A DNA stretch of 63,516 nucleotides from Bacteroidales bacterium UBA1680 (GCA_002320605.1 DCKG01000031.1:1-63516), one strand, 5' to 3'. Shown: positions 8,609 through 18,187, numbered from the stretch's first letter. Notes: generated by a model not told the origin, from the letters alone. Numbers and translations: made by a program.

Positions 8609-11434
8609 ATGCACGCCTTTGATAATTGCATGATAATGCTGATGTTTTTTCTGGCAGTCCCGCTTTCTTGCCAGAAGGGGCATCTTGACTCTGGCTCGGA
8701 AGCTGAAACGGCGAGGATTGACAGCATTGTCTATGCGAACCATAGCGTGGATTCTCTGGAAGCCCTTACGCACATGTTCATCAAAGAGGACAATCGCTAT
8801 GGCGAGCTTGTAGCCAATCGAGAGCTGGGGACTCAGTACCGGAGGAGGAACGACTTCGCCCATGCCAACGCTTGCCACCAGCGCAGCCTGGAGCTTGCTA
8901 CGGAATTGAGTGACACCATCGAGATAATCAAGGCCCTGAACAACCTGGGCACCAACTATCGTCGGCTAGGAGTTCTGGAAGAGGCCACGTCCTATCACTA
9001 CAGGGCTCTAGAATATTCCGACTACTACAGCCGTCAAGATGATTCCGTGACGTTAAAGAACAAGGCAGTTTCGCTCAACGGAATCGGCAACATCTACATA
9101 ACCTTGGGCAACCTTGATCTCGCCGACAGCATTTGCAGAATGGCTCTCGCTAACGAGAAACGTCTTGGCAGCGACCTGGGGCAGGCGATAAACTACGCCA
9201 ACATAGGTTCCGTCTTCGAATCCAGGGGGAATCTGGATTCGGCTCGAATTTATTATTCCTGGTCGATGGATAGCAACAAGAAGGCGAATTCCACGTTGGG
9301 AATATCCCTTTGTCATGACCATTTAGGCCGTCTCTACGAGAAGAACGGAGACTATGACAAAGCCATCTCTGAATATGAAAGCGCCTATGACCTGCTTTCC
9401 GGGACGCCGGACAAATGGCACTGGCTGGATCCATGCCTTGCCTTGGCAAACGTCCATCTTAAGAAGGGCGACCTTCCCAAGGCTAAGGAATATCTGGACG
9501 AGGCGCAGTCTGTCGCACTGCAGATTGGCTCCCTGGAGCATCTTTCTTCGGTCTACCATTCTTACTATGAGTACTATTTTAGGCTGAACGATTACAAAGA
9601 TGCCTTGGATTCCTATGTCCTGAGCAATGAATATTCCGACAGCGTGGTGAACTCCAGCATCCTGAACAAGGCGCAGAATGCCAGGGTGCAGCTGGTTCAG
9701 GACAGGATGCAGAAGGAATTGCGGGATCGGGAAGCCCGGTATTCGTTCCAGGCGAGAAGCCACAGGCGAGTCCTTGTCATCTCTTTCATCGCGCTGTTTC
9801 TTGCGATCATCGTGATTCTCATGATGCTGTACCTGCTGCGTAACAGGAAAAAGGTGAATCGTATGCTCCGAAAAATCGAGGAGATGCGGACCGGTCTCTA
9901 CACGAACATAACTCATGAGCTTAGGACACCGCTCACCGTCATTCTTGGTTACGGGAAGCAGCTTGAGAACGGAGAGTTGACAAGCCGGGAGGAAGTGCGC
10001 TCTGCCGGTAAGTACATCCGCACCCATGGCGGAAACCTGCTGAATCTGGTCAACCAGCTTCTGGACATCTCGAAAGTAAGGTCGAATGTTGCCAAGCTGG
10101 AGTGGCACCGGGGAAACATAGTCCCTTACGTCCAAATGATCGTGGATTCATTTTCGCATTCGGCTAAGGAAAAATTAATCACATTGCAGTTCGCTCCGAA
10201 GCAGAACGTCATCGAGATGGATTTCGTGCCGGATTATGTTGGAAAGATAGTGAGAAATCTGGTGTTCAATTCTATAAAATATACCGGTGAGCATGGGGAT
10301 GTCGCAGTGACGTTGTCCGAGGAGAAAAATGTGCTTGAATTGCGAGTCGCCGACAATGGCAGAGGAATCGCTCCCGAAGACATGCCTCACATATTCGAGG
10401 CTTTTTATCAAGGCACGAATGATTCTGGCACAGTCGGCACAGGAATCGGACTTTCCCTCGTAGACAGTCTCGTGAAGGCGATGGGCGGTCGGATCACCGT
10501 GAAGAGTGCGCTCGGGCAGGGATCCGTTTTCACGGTTCAGCTCCCTCTTCGTCATGGAGACGGTAAGTGGCGGGATTTCGAGTTGGAAGAGGATGCGCAT
10601 GAAGAAATTCCGGCAATTGACGCATTTGCTGACGAGCTTCCGTCCGGAATGGAATCTGACAAGGCAGTGCCTATCATTCTTGTCGTGGAAGACAACGCCG
10701 ACATTTCAAGGTACATCGGCTCGGAATTGAGGAAATCCTACTGCCTTCGCTATGCGGTGAACGGCAGGGAGGGTGCCGACTTTGCGAAAGAGATCATCCC
10801 GGATTTGATAATCTCCGACATAATGATGCCTGAGATGGATGGCCTGGCGATGTGCCGCGAAGTCAAGGCTTCGGAAATCACCAGTCATATTCCTGTAATT
10901 TTCGTGACCGCTCGCAGTTCACAGGAAGACAAGATAAAGGGCATCGAGGCTGGCGGTGACGCATACCTCTACAAGCCGTTCAGCTCCGATGAGCTGAATG
11001 CCCAGGTCGAGTCGCTGCTCCGGTCCAGGATGCAGTTGCGCAAGAAATTTTCCGAGTCTGTTGCCAGTGGCGATGAGAATGCGGGCGAGAAGTTGTCGGA
11101 CAAGGACCAACAGTTCCTGAACCATTTTGTCGATGTGGCATATTCGGTGATGGCGGAAAGCGGCTTCAACGTTGACACCGTGGCATCGAGGATGTGCATC
11201 ACCAGGACCCAGCTGAACCGCAAGCTGCAGGCGATCACTGGAGAGACCCCTTCCGCCTATCTGCTTCGCATTCGTCTCAGCCGGGCGAAACGCCTTCTGG
11301 ACGATCCGAAGAATTTCAAGATCGGGGACATAGCGTTCAAATGCGGCTTCGAAGATTTCGCCTATTTTTCCCGCGTCTTCAAGCAGAAATACGGCGTGAC
11401 CCCATCCCAGTACCGCAGAAGAGTCACGCCATGA
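8609..11434 (+). CDS. TPR-sensor hybrid histidine kinase/AraC regulator
   Basis: A one-protein two-component system of 941 residues. Order: a signal with possible lipobox (PLSCQ), a periplasmic TPR array to about residue 370 (repeats such as ALNNLGTNYRRLG), one membrane helix (about 388-412), HisKA with phospho-accepting His436 in NITHELRTPL, HATPase_c with NSIKYT and DNGRG boxes, a receiver with Asp737 (ISDIMMPEMDG), and a C-terminal AraC helix-turn-helix (about 840-941). Classical hybrid systems of polysaccharide loci use beta-propeller sensors; the TPR sensor is a different class with mostly unknown signals. No SusC/SusD genes adjoin it, so its targets are unclear. Confidence 0.9.
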   Translation: MHAFDNCMIMLMFFLAVPLSCQKGHLDSGSEAETARIDSIVYANHSVDSLEALTHMFIKEDNRYGELVANRELGTQYRRRNDFAHANACHQRSLELATELSDTIEIIKALNNLGTNYRRLGVLEEATSYHYRALEYSDYYSRQDDSVTLKNKAVSLNGIGNIYITLGNLDLADSICRMALANEKRLGSDLGQAINYANIGSVFESRGNLDSARIYYSWSMDSNKKANSTLGISLCHDHLGRLYEKNGDYDKAISEYESAYDLLSGTPDKWHWLDPCLALANVHLKKGDLPKAKEYLDEAQSVALQIGSLEHLSSVYHSYYEYYFRLNDYKDALDSYVLSNEYSDSVVNSSILNKAQNARVQLVQDRMQKELRDREARYSFQARSHRRVLVISFIALFLAIIVILMMLYLLRNRKKVNRMLRKIEEMRTGLYTNITHELRTPLTVILGYGKQLENGELTSREEVRSAGKYIRTHGGNLLNLVNQLLDISKVRSNVAKLEWHRGNIVPYVQMIVDSFSHSAKEKLITLQFAPKQNVIEMDFVPDYVGKIVRNLVFNSIKYTGEHGDVAVTLSEEKNVLELRVADNGRGIAPEDMPHIFEAFYQGTNDSGTVGTGIGLSLVDSLVKAMGGRITVKSALGQGSVFTVQLPLRHGDGKWRDFELEEDAHEEIPAIDAFADELPSGMESDKAVPIILVVEDNADISRYIGSELRKSYCLRYAVNGREGADFAKEIIPDLIISDIMMPEMDGLAMCREVKASEITSHIPVIFVTARSSQEDKIKGIEAGGDAYLYKPFSSDELNAQVESLLRSRMQLRKKFSESVASGDENAGEKLSDKDQQFLNHFVDVAYSVMAESGFNVDTVASRMCITRTQLNRKLQAITGETPSAYLLRIRLSRAKRLLDDPKNFKIGDIAFKCGFEDFAYFSRVFKQKYGVTPSQYRRRVTP

Positions 11435-11478
11435 TGCTTATGGCTGGAGATACCCCCTGATGAAAGGCTTCTTCGCTA

Positions 11479-12660
11479 TTATTCAAGAATAAAGTCCAAT
11501 AAGCTGTTAAAGTAATCATCACTGTTTTCGTCAGGGTTGAATGCGATGCCGTCTAGAGCCTTTTCCATCGGCATGTTTAATCTCGTGCAGTCAGAAAGAT
11601 CCTTGGGACAATCCACGTGGCTGGTAATCTTCCATGAACGAGAGTACCATTTGCTGAATATTGTCTTTTGGCGGCCTCTTGTCGTTTCTGAACCCTTTGC
11701 TTTGTTGTAATATGTCCAGAGCTTCATAGCCGCGGCATCATTGTCCAATCCTGATATTTGGGACAGGATGCTGGCTTCATGCATCAGTCCGGAACTCCGA
11801 AGGGATGTAAGTGTCGCGACAGCCCCGTAGTTGTCGGCAAGACCGATTCTGACAGCGAATTTCATTGCATCAGCCAAGGTGTGTGCTGCCCAGAACCTGA
11901 CTTGCCATGCACAGATGACATTGTCTTTTAAGACATCGACAAGAATGTCATTCAGCCAATATCCATTTTTCTTTCCTCCGCCAGGGAACTTGTTCTTATT
12001 ATTTCTATTTACGGATCCTCTCTCAAGATTCAAATTCGTCAAGAACTCGTCAAGCCCGTGCAGACTGCCATCATTCAAGCTGAGCATTCCGTTTCCTTCG
12101 GCCCTTGCATCTGTTACGAATGAGGGATTGCCAACGAATGCCTTTGCGAAAGCATTTGTCAGTATAGACCTCATCTTATCGTGTGACAGCATTGAATGAA
12201 TGAATTCGTCTTGCGTTCCGCCCGCAAGATGACCAAAACCAAGGGTGAGGTGAGGGTCTGAATCGTAATAATGAACTTCGTCGAACACTCTCCTTGCGGC
12301 TGCATCTGAGTTGAATGCGGCAATGAGGGACGCTAACGGGGTGTCTGGGGATACGTATCCGGTACAAGCTGGAGATAAATCGGCGTTGAATGTGACGGAA
12401 CTCAAATAACCGCTGAATCCGTCATACTCTGCCGGATACCATAGGCCATCCTCTCCCTCCAATCCTTCAGAAAGGTCAACTCGGAAAATCGTCCCCAAAG
12501 GAATCACGCAGAGAGGCGATCCCTTTTTTGACCTTGACGGTCTCAGGTTTACATTCCCCCTCGTTATGCCGAATGTTATATCTTCCTCATTTAGCATGGA
12601 ACTATCTGAATATGGTGTCGGCTGTTCTGGCTCTTGGATCCTATGTTCACTTGACTCCAT
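11479..12660 (-). CDS. SH3-like plus lysozyme-like domain protein
   Basis: The 393-residue protein has no signal peptide. Residues about 30-95 look like a bacterial SH3 domain (NVNLRPSRSKKGSPL ... GLWYPAEYDGFSGYLSS). The next part has DSDPHLTLGFGHLAGG, which resembles the Asp-x5-Thr-x-Gly-x-Gly-His block of T4-type (GH24) lysozymes; the catalytic glutamate spacing does not match exactly. The rest is helical. A wall-targeting hydrolase, perhaps an effector, is inferred. It is last in a leftward three-gene set, 74 bases after its neighbour, whose two other members are paralogues of unknown function. Confidence 0.5.
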   Translation of the reverse strand: MESSEHRIQEPEQPTPYSDSSMLNEEDITFGITRGNVNLRPSRSKKGSPLCVIPLGTIFRVDLSEGLEGEDGLWYPAEYDGFSGYLSSVTFNADLSPACTGYVSPDTPLASLIAAFNSDAAARRVFDEVHYYDSDPHLTLGFGHLAGGTQDEFIHSMLSHDKMRSILTNAFAKAFVGNPSFVTDARAEGNGMLSLNDGSLHGLDEFLTNLNLERGSVNRNNKNKFPGGGKKNGYWLNDILVDVLKDNVICAWQVRFWAAHTLADAMKFAVRIGLADNYGAVATLTSLRSSGLMHEASILSQISGLDNDAAAMKLWTYYNKAKGSETTRGRQKTIFSKWYSRSWKITSHVDCPKDLSDCTRLNMPMEKALDGIAFNPDENSDDYFNSLLDFILE

Positions 12661-12734
12661 ACCTAAAAAAGTTTATGGCCTGTCCAGCCGGATGTGTATT
12701 CTTTCAATATTTCTGACATTGAATTGTACATGAT

Positions 12735-15392
12735 TTAAAATATGCTTAATAATACAATGGTGGCAATCGCCACTACGATTGAGCCTGCTATGATTCCTAT
12801 CAGTTTCCAGTTCTTTGGCATCATCTTCATCGCATGCACGCTGCCTGTATATCCATCGACATAGAAAGGGTACGTCTTGTCATTATAATTCAAGGCTCCA
12901 TTCCAAACCGGGCTCATGACAAGCGTGCATGATTCTTTGACAAAATCAACCTTCTTTTCAGAAGTTCGAACATAAATTTCATCGCCATGACGTTTCGTCG
13001 CCTCTTTCTCCAGATCTGAAATTACGCTGTTCCTGGCATCTTGCAAGCTTTCTTTCTTGTTCTTTGAATATAACTCGAAGGCTGTTGCCGATGGACAGTT
13101 CTCAAATGAGAAAACCTCGCTGACTCTATTGCCAAGTTCAACTACTTTTGAGTCAATAATGCGTGAGGAGGGAACCAATATTGTCTTTTCAGGGAAAGAT
13201 GCATTTTGGACGCTCTCGTGTTCGACCTGTCTTATGATGTTATTTCCTTTTTCATCTTTTTCGCCAGTTTTCTGAGGGGTGCTGAATACTACCTTGAATT
13301 GTCCATTAGCTTGGATAGCCCATTCCCAGCAAGGAACATACACTGGCTTGAGATCTGGCTCTGATTCCTTGATGGCAGCGATGAAATCCTTTGAGACGAA
13401 TTTTTTCTTTAAGACATAGTTCGTCAAAGCATGAACTGCGGCATCTCTATTGATCTTGAAGATGATCATGCTGTCGGGTTTCCGGACATCTTCAACCACC
13501 TCATTATTCAGAGAGAGCCGAGAGCCACATTTTGGACAGTATTCCGGCGCACGCTTGTCATAAAAATATGCCGACCGGCATTTGCAATGAATGATCTTGA
13601 TTTTGCTTATTTTGGACTTTTCTTCCAATATGCCATTTATCGTTGCATACATCTCGTTCTCCGGGTCCACCGTGATGATTGGGTCATGGAGAATATTATC
13701 GCGCGAAAATGCTCCTTTGGCGATGTACTGGGTTGTCCGTGGAATGGTGATGGATTCTAGTTTGTGGCATCTGGAAAATGCATTCTCTCCGATAGAAGAT
13801 ACCTTGTTCCCTATGATGATGCTGCATAAGTCTGGTGAGTCCTGGAACGCATTGGCTGCAATCGTCGTTATGCTATGCAACCTCGCATACTTGTTCATGT
13901 CAAGGCGAAGGGGGGCTCCTGAGAGAGAAACAAGGGTGCTGCCACTGATGACAGCTTCAATCCCATCTTCGTTCTCCGATTGTTCCCAGTATGGCACAAC
14001 CCTCAATCCTTCCTCTGGCATGATGCAATCATAGGCATAGTCTTGATTCGGATGCTTCGTCCCATTAATGCCCCAGCTGGCTAGGATGAAACCTGGTTTT
14101 GCCAAGGCCTTGAATTCAATTTTGTCTCCCACCGGCACTTGTCCGTTACCAATCTCATTGCCTCCGTCCTTAGCGATGATAGTTCCGCCCGGTACTTGCT
14201 GAATATTGAGCAGAGCAGTCTTGCTCTCAGTCAGCCATGTTGCCTTCGGGTCAGGATTGGGACATGCAGGAAAGTGTTTGCAGATGTATGACAGGACTGA
14301 CACTATGTCGTTTTGACACGTGTCATTTTCGGAAAAAGTCATTTCCCTCCTACCTGATTTGTATGTAATGATAAAATTCCTGGAAAGAAGCAATGCGCAA
14401 ACATATGCAGGAAATCTGCCGGCAAAGGAATCTGGCCCATAAGATATGGCTTCATGATTCGAGTGAGCTGGTAAACGCCATAGCCTTGATTTGAACACGC
14501 TATCATTGAACCATGGCCTCTCAACCAGTACTGAACGATATTCGAAGCTGATAGAATCGATTTCTTCTGTGCCTGAATCGAATTCATATCTTGATCTTAG
14601 TTCTTGAGAAGCACTTCTGCATAATGATTCGATTTCGTCGGCTCCAATATGTATCGTGCACCAATTTTTGCCTAACACGTCAAAAGGATACAAATAGGTT
14701 GGCGCAAAGTCGCTGTTTGACAAACTTCTTTGCAGTGATATGTCCTTATCGAATCCGGATTTTATTTCTTTCCATGAAACAGACGGACACGATGTTTCAA
14801 AGTTCTTTACGATAGAAAGATACAGTTCTACTTTCGCTCTGTTGCCTCTAGAAGACCATTCTGCTTCAAGCAAGTCGATTTCTGCTTTTTTCTGTTTTAA
14901 TTTGGAGTCATTTATCGGAGTGCTGTTATTCGTGCGGAGATTAATGAGTTCTTCAGTCAAAGCGTAAAAGCGATCTTTATAATCGCAGTAAGCATTGTAG
15001 GACTCTGAATTTGTTCTATGCTCCCATTCATCCTTTACAAACAAGAATTCACATGCTTTTTTATATTCCTTATGCTCACTTTCGGATTTATTCGATTCCG
15101 CAATGTCCGCCGTAGCCAATATCTCATCGTATAAGTCCCAAAGGTAGGTCTCATGACCCGCTGATGGAAAGAACATGCCTTTTACGGGAGTATTGATGAT
15201 TCTTGAAAACTCTGCGGTCTTCTCAAGCGACAATGCGGCATCTGCGGAACCGTTACCGAGCAATGGACTAAGGTTTTTAGGAGTAAAACTGTATATGTTA
15301 TTTAGTGGGAAAGCAAGGAATTTGTCTGCCCCCGTATCTTCATATATTTTCTGAATTTTGGCAAACACGGCCAAATAAGCTTTAGCTTCCAT
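12735..15392 (-). CDS. Composite tail-anchored protein with RPWF domain
   Basis: No family was recognised for this 885-residue protein. A charged helical N-terminal half leads to a domain with VERPWFNDSVFKSRLWRL (about 285-305), RFPAYVCALLLSRN and PNPDPKATW, all shared with the neighbouring 664-residue protein. The rest is a patchwork: an InlB-type repeat (GGTIIAKDGG ... GFILASWGING, about 397-440), leucine-rich BspA-like repeats (about 500-560, SIGENAFSRCHKLESI), a Cys4 zinc ribbon (CKC ... CPKCG, about 600-620), an alpha/beta part, and a single C-terminal membrane helix (about 861-884) with no signal peptide. That suggests tail anchoring. It is the middle gene of the set. Confidence 0.6.
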   Translation of the reverse strand: MEAKAYLAVFAKIQKIYEDTGADKFLAFPLNNIYSFTPKNLSPLLGNGSADAALSLEKTAEFSRIINTPVKGMFFPSAGHETYLWDLYDEILATADIAESNKSESEHKEYKKACEFLFVKDEWEHRTNSESYNAYCDYKDRFYALTEELINLRTNNSTPINDSKLKQKKAEIDLLEAEWSSRGNRAKVELYLSIVKNFETSCPSVSWKEIKSGFDKDISLQRSLSNSDFAPTYLYPFDVLGKNWCTIHIGADEIESLCRSASQELRSRYEFDSGTEEIDSISFEYRSVLVERPWFNDSVFKSRLWRLPAHSNHEAISYGPDSFAGRFPAYVCALLLSRNFIITYKSGRREMTFSENDTCQNDIVSVLSYICKHFPACPNPDPKATWLTESKTALLNIQQVPGGTIIAKDGGNEIGNGQVPVGDKIEFKALAKPGFILASWGINGTKHPNQDYAYDCIMPEEGLRVVPYWEQSENEDGIEAVISGSTLVSLSGAPLRLDMNKYARLHSITTIAANAFQDSPDLCSIIIGNKVSSIGENAFSRCHKLESITIPRTTQYIAKGAFSRDNILHDPIITVDPENEMYATINGILEEKSKISKIKIIHCKCRSAYFYDKRAPEYCPKCGSRLSLNNEVVEDVRKPDSMIIFKINRDAAVHALTNYVLKKKFVSKDFIAAIKESEPDLKPVYVPCWEWAIQANGQFKVVFSTPQKTGEKDEKGNNIIRQVEHESVQNASFPEKTILVPSSRIIDSKVVELGNRVSEVFSFENCPSATAFELYSKNKKESLQDARNSVISDLEKEATKRHGDEIYVRTSEKKVDFVKESCTLVMSPVWNGALNYNDKTYPFYVDGYTGSVHAMKMMPKNWKLIGIIAGSIVVAIATIVLLSIF

Positions 15393-15443
15393 GGTAAGTC
15401 TACTTAAATTCTAGCCGGCGCTTTCCCTTCTTGCATGAAGTGT

Positions 15444-17438
15444 CTACGCATTTAAAATGTCTCCGGCAATGGTATTTGACCAATTCTTGATGTCTGGATT
15501 TGGATTAGGAGAAACGCCTAACACATGGCATCTGTATCCTACAACCTGCATTCCCGGGATCTGGATAGTCGAGCCTTCTTGGTGAACGTTATTCTCTCCC
15601 GAGTCATGCTTCTTGTTGTCGAGATACTTGAAGTCTGCGCTCGCCCCGATGCCGAAGATGCCGAGGCTTCCCCCGATGCCGCCTTCATGGGTGGTCTCAT
15701 TGTACTTGTGCATGAATTCCGAGGCGGAGGCCTGCTCTCCGAAGTCGATGGAAAGATTCCTTATCATAATCATCGCGGTCGGGTAGGCCGGCAGCAGACC
15801 TTCAGGCTTAGTGCCTCCAGTACTCAGCATCTGGCCTTTAAGAACGCTGTTGTTCTGATCAAAACGCCAATATTTACTATTCAGGAAAGCGGGTTTAAAC
15901 CAAGGACGGACGATATTGACCTGGCATATTTCAAATTCTACTTTCAGCTGAGAAAGGTTGAAGTTTGTATTAAGCTCTTGGGAGTTGTTGGTTTTCCCAT
16001 AGCTGTAATGCTGTTTGTGGAACCATGATTTTGAGGTTTGGTCAACCTTGACGCTGTGGTTCTTGACTTCGGCTATTGAATTGTCGTCATAGGCAGAGCT
16101 GTTGAAGGTGAATCTTGTCCATCCCGAAGCCTCGGCGAAATTAGCTGGAACGACTGTCGTGAATGGGAAGTCGGCTCCGCTCACCAGGCTGGTGAGGGTC
16201 GATTTCTCCATGGTCTCTTTGTAATACTCCTTCAGCAGGGTCATGTCTCTCTCCATTATCTGGCTGATGAAGGCAGAAATCTGTTCATACTCGTTCTTGT
16301 AACCTGCTGAAACCCAAGCAGCCTTTGCCGCCTTTACCTTGTTGTAGTAGATGTTTGCGTTCAGCGCCCAGTCCAGCACCGCCTTTGAGTCCGAGGCACT
16401 AAGGGCGGCGACCCTCTTGGCGTTATACTCGCATGCGGCATCATTATATTCATTCATCTTAGTATAATAGGCATTGACGAGAGGACTCGGCTCGGTTACC
16501 ACCGTGACTTCGTCCGTAATGAGGTCGGTCTTTTCTTTCTTCACTTCCAGGAGGTTACGGAATTTCTCGATCTTCGCCTTGATCTTGTCATCAAGCTCGT
16601 TTCCCATGACCTGGCTCATCTTCAGGACGTAGGCATAGACATCGTAAAGTGAGCCCTCATTCTCAAGGACGGAAAGACCTTCGCAGACTCCGCTCTCGGA
16701 GCGTCCCGACACGTCAGGGATAAAGTTTACCATGTTTGAGAAATTCTCGGCTTGGAGCAACAGAAGGGTTGTGCGCTCAGCCTTCAGGGCAGCAAGTTCG
16801 GAATCGGAGAGGGCTGCAGTTTCTGCATTGACTTTGCTCTCCTCCTGCTTGATTCCATCCCCATAGTAGATGATCCGGTCCGTGTTCGCCTCAGCCTGGG
16901 CGGTGATTACCGTTGAAGCATCCTCTCCTTTGTCATCCTTGGTTGACACATCCATCTCAACCTCTCGTTTTTCACCGTCTTTCACTGGTCCGTTCTCCGC
17001 GATTTCATGCTCTTCAGCAACTTTCTTGTCCATTTCGGTTTTGCGCCTCACTTTTTCCTCATCTGTGAGCTTCGTTTCATCGGTTTCAACCTTGAACTCC
17101 GTATTGGCGGTCTTTTCAATGTTCTTCTTGATCAGCTGCTCTGCAACCGAAGCTTTTCTATTGTCGCCGGAGGCAGGCCCATTGTTTGTCGTAGTGTTCG
17201 CCCGGACAACGCCGCTCAGTCCTTCTTTGGCAAATTCGAACTCCGACGCGGAGACTGGGACTCCTGGAGTCAGCCAGCAGAAGAAGTTATCTTCGCTCGA
17301 AATAGCTGCTTCGCCTCCTGAAGTAAATAGCTCGAAAATCTTTCCTTGAATGGCATTCATAAGTTCAGCAGTGCTGATAAGCTGGTCGCTTCTGCCCTGC
17401 AAGGTGTCCTTTTTCATTTTGCTTTCATCGATAGCCAT
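15444..17438 (-). CDS. Coiled-coil protein with RPWF domain, unknown function
   Basis: First gene of the leftward cluster, 664 residues, no signal peptide and no recognised family. A K/E-rich stretch (about 90-215) is followed by long helices. The C-terminal domain (about 430-664) has VNIVRPWFKPAFLNSKYWRF (about 507-525), LPAYPTAMIMIRN and PNPNPDIKNW, each with a counterpart in the 885-residue neighbour. The two are therefore diverged paralogues. A glycine-rich amphipathic stretch, GGIGGSLGIFGIGASADF (about 583-600), could be a membrane-active hairpin, which is speculation. The start ATG lies beside a 500-base AT-rich control region. Confidence 0.6.
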   Translation of the reverse strand: MAIDESKMKKDTLQGRSDQLISTAELMNAIQGKIFELFTSGGEAAISSEDNFFCWLTPGVPVSASEFEFAKEGLSGVVRANTTTNNGPASGDNRKASVAEQLIKKNIEKTANTEFKVETDETKLTDEEKVRRKTEMDKKVAEEHEIAENGPVKDGEKREVEMDVSTKDDKGEDASTVITAQAEANTDRIIYYGDGIKQEESKVNAETAALSDSELAALKAERTTLLLLQAENFSNMVNFIPDVSGRSESGVCEGLSVLENEGSLYDVYAYVLKMSQVMGNELDDKIKAKIEKFRNLLEVKKEKTDLITDEVTVVTEPSPLVNAYYTKMNEYNDAACEYNAKRVAALSASDSKAVLDWALNANIYYNKVKAAKAAWVSAGYKNEYEQISAFISQIMERDMTLLKEYYKETMEKSTLTSLVSGADFPFTTVVPANFAEASGWTRFTFNSSAYDDNSIAEVKNHSVKVDQTSKSWFHKQHYSYGKTNNSQELNTNFNLSQLKVEFEICQVNIVRPWFKPAFLNSKYWRFDQNNSVLKGQMLSTGGTKPEGLLPAYPTAMIMIRNLSIDFGEQASASEFMHKYNETTHEGGIGGSLGIFGIGASADFKYLDNKKHDSGENNVHQEGSTIQIPGMQVVGYRCHVLGVSPNPNPDIKNWSNTIAGDILNA

Positions 17439-17572
17439 GATTGTACAATTTTAAAAGTTAATATGATAGAATGGTGAACAAATACTGAACATGAGCTACA
17501 TGTCATTGATAGTCCGTTGGCATGATGTTACGTGTTTCTCTCCTGCTAAGTAAATCATTATGCAAGTTCGGA

Positions 17573-17584
17573 GTTAGGACTTTT
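17573..17584 (-). repeat. AAAAGTCCTAAC motif, inverted copy
   Basis: GTTAGGACTTTT here is the exact reverse complement of AAAAGTCCTAAC at 17915-17926. A 12-base match bounding the control region. Confidence 0.7.
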
Positions 17585-17829
17585 CGTACTTCCAAAAATC
17601 AGAAATTTGTACTTTTAGAACATTAAAAGAAGGTAACTTGCTAACAATAAATATATTAGAAAGTCAAACTTTTGTATCCGAACATAACCATATTATCTAT
17701 CCATATCTTCATGGATGACTTGACGATGTTATCCTTTTTGAAATGTGCCTTTCTCGGTTGGATGGAAGAAAATTTCTAGCATAACGGTCATGGCTAAAAA
17801 ATTGGATAAGGAAATTTATTAACAATCAA

Positions 17830-17850
17830 GCGATTAGCGATTAGTGATTA
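17830..17850 (+). repeat. Tandem 7-base repeats
   Basis: GCGATTA, GCGATTA, GTGATTA head to tail. Could be binding sites; no function can be assigned. Confidence 0.7.
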
Positions 17851-17892
17851 AAACAAAGTAATATTTCCTAATTCATGATTCATTGGCATACA

Positions 17893-17926
17893 AAAAGTCC
17901 TAAAAAAATGTATCAAAAGTCCTAAC
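17893..17926 (+). promoter_or_regulatory. Paired AAAAGTCCTAA sites, candidate operator
   Basis: Two direct copies of AAAAGTCCTAA start 22 bases apart, close to two helical turns, ahead of the rightward genes. An inverted third copy lies 330 bases away near the leftward cluster. The arrangement fits a regulator binding on one face of DNA. Confidence 0.5.
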
Positions 17927-17980
17927 TGTGAGACATGAAAACGCCTTTCTTTGCCCAAAAACAGAACAGCTGGAATATTC

Positions 17981-18175
17981 ATGGAAGGGGAAGATCAAAA
18001 TACTTCGACATATTCGGAAATCCAGAGATTCATTGATGAGCGTCTGGATAAGATAGAGAGAGTTTCCCCGACGCGGCCGTTTTGGAAACGCTGCATGGAG
18101 CGCCTGATGCATTCAGTAAGGAGGTTAAGGAGAGACTCAGAAAAGACTGTGATATTTAAGTTATCGTCATATTAA
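17981..18175 (+). CDS. Small charged protein, doubtful
   Basis: A 64-residue frame beginning MEGEDQNTSTYSEIQRF, rich in K, R and E and predicted helical, ends 12 bases before the beta-helix gene. No family was recognised. A GGAAGGGG-like stretch overlaps the start rather than preceding it. It may be a real leader-type gene or chance. Confidence 0.3.
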   Translation: MEGEDQNTSTYSEIQRFIDERLDKIERVSPTRPFWKRCMERLMHSVRRLRRDSEKTVIFKLSSY

Positions 18176-18187
18176 TATTTAAACACA

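Larger units (their letters stand above)
17439..17980. promoter_or_regulatory. AT-rich divergent control region
   Basis: About 540 bases between the leftward RPWF cluster and the rightward genes, clearly richer in A/T than its surroundings. It holds three copies of an AAAAGTCCTAA motif (17573-17584 inverted; 17893-17903 and 17915-17926 direct, 22 bases apart) and a three-fold 7-base tandem repeat (GCGATTA, 17830-17850). No coding frame of note was seen. Confidence 0.55.

Noticed and set aside
9323..10135. Long minus-strand frame opposite the hybrid kinase
   Set aside because: Shadow frame; the kinase on the other strand has all its domains.
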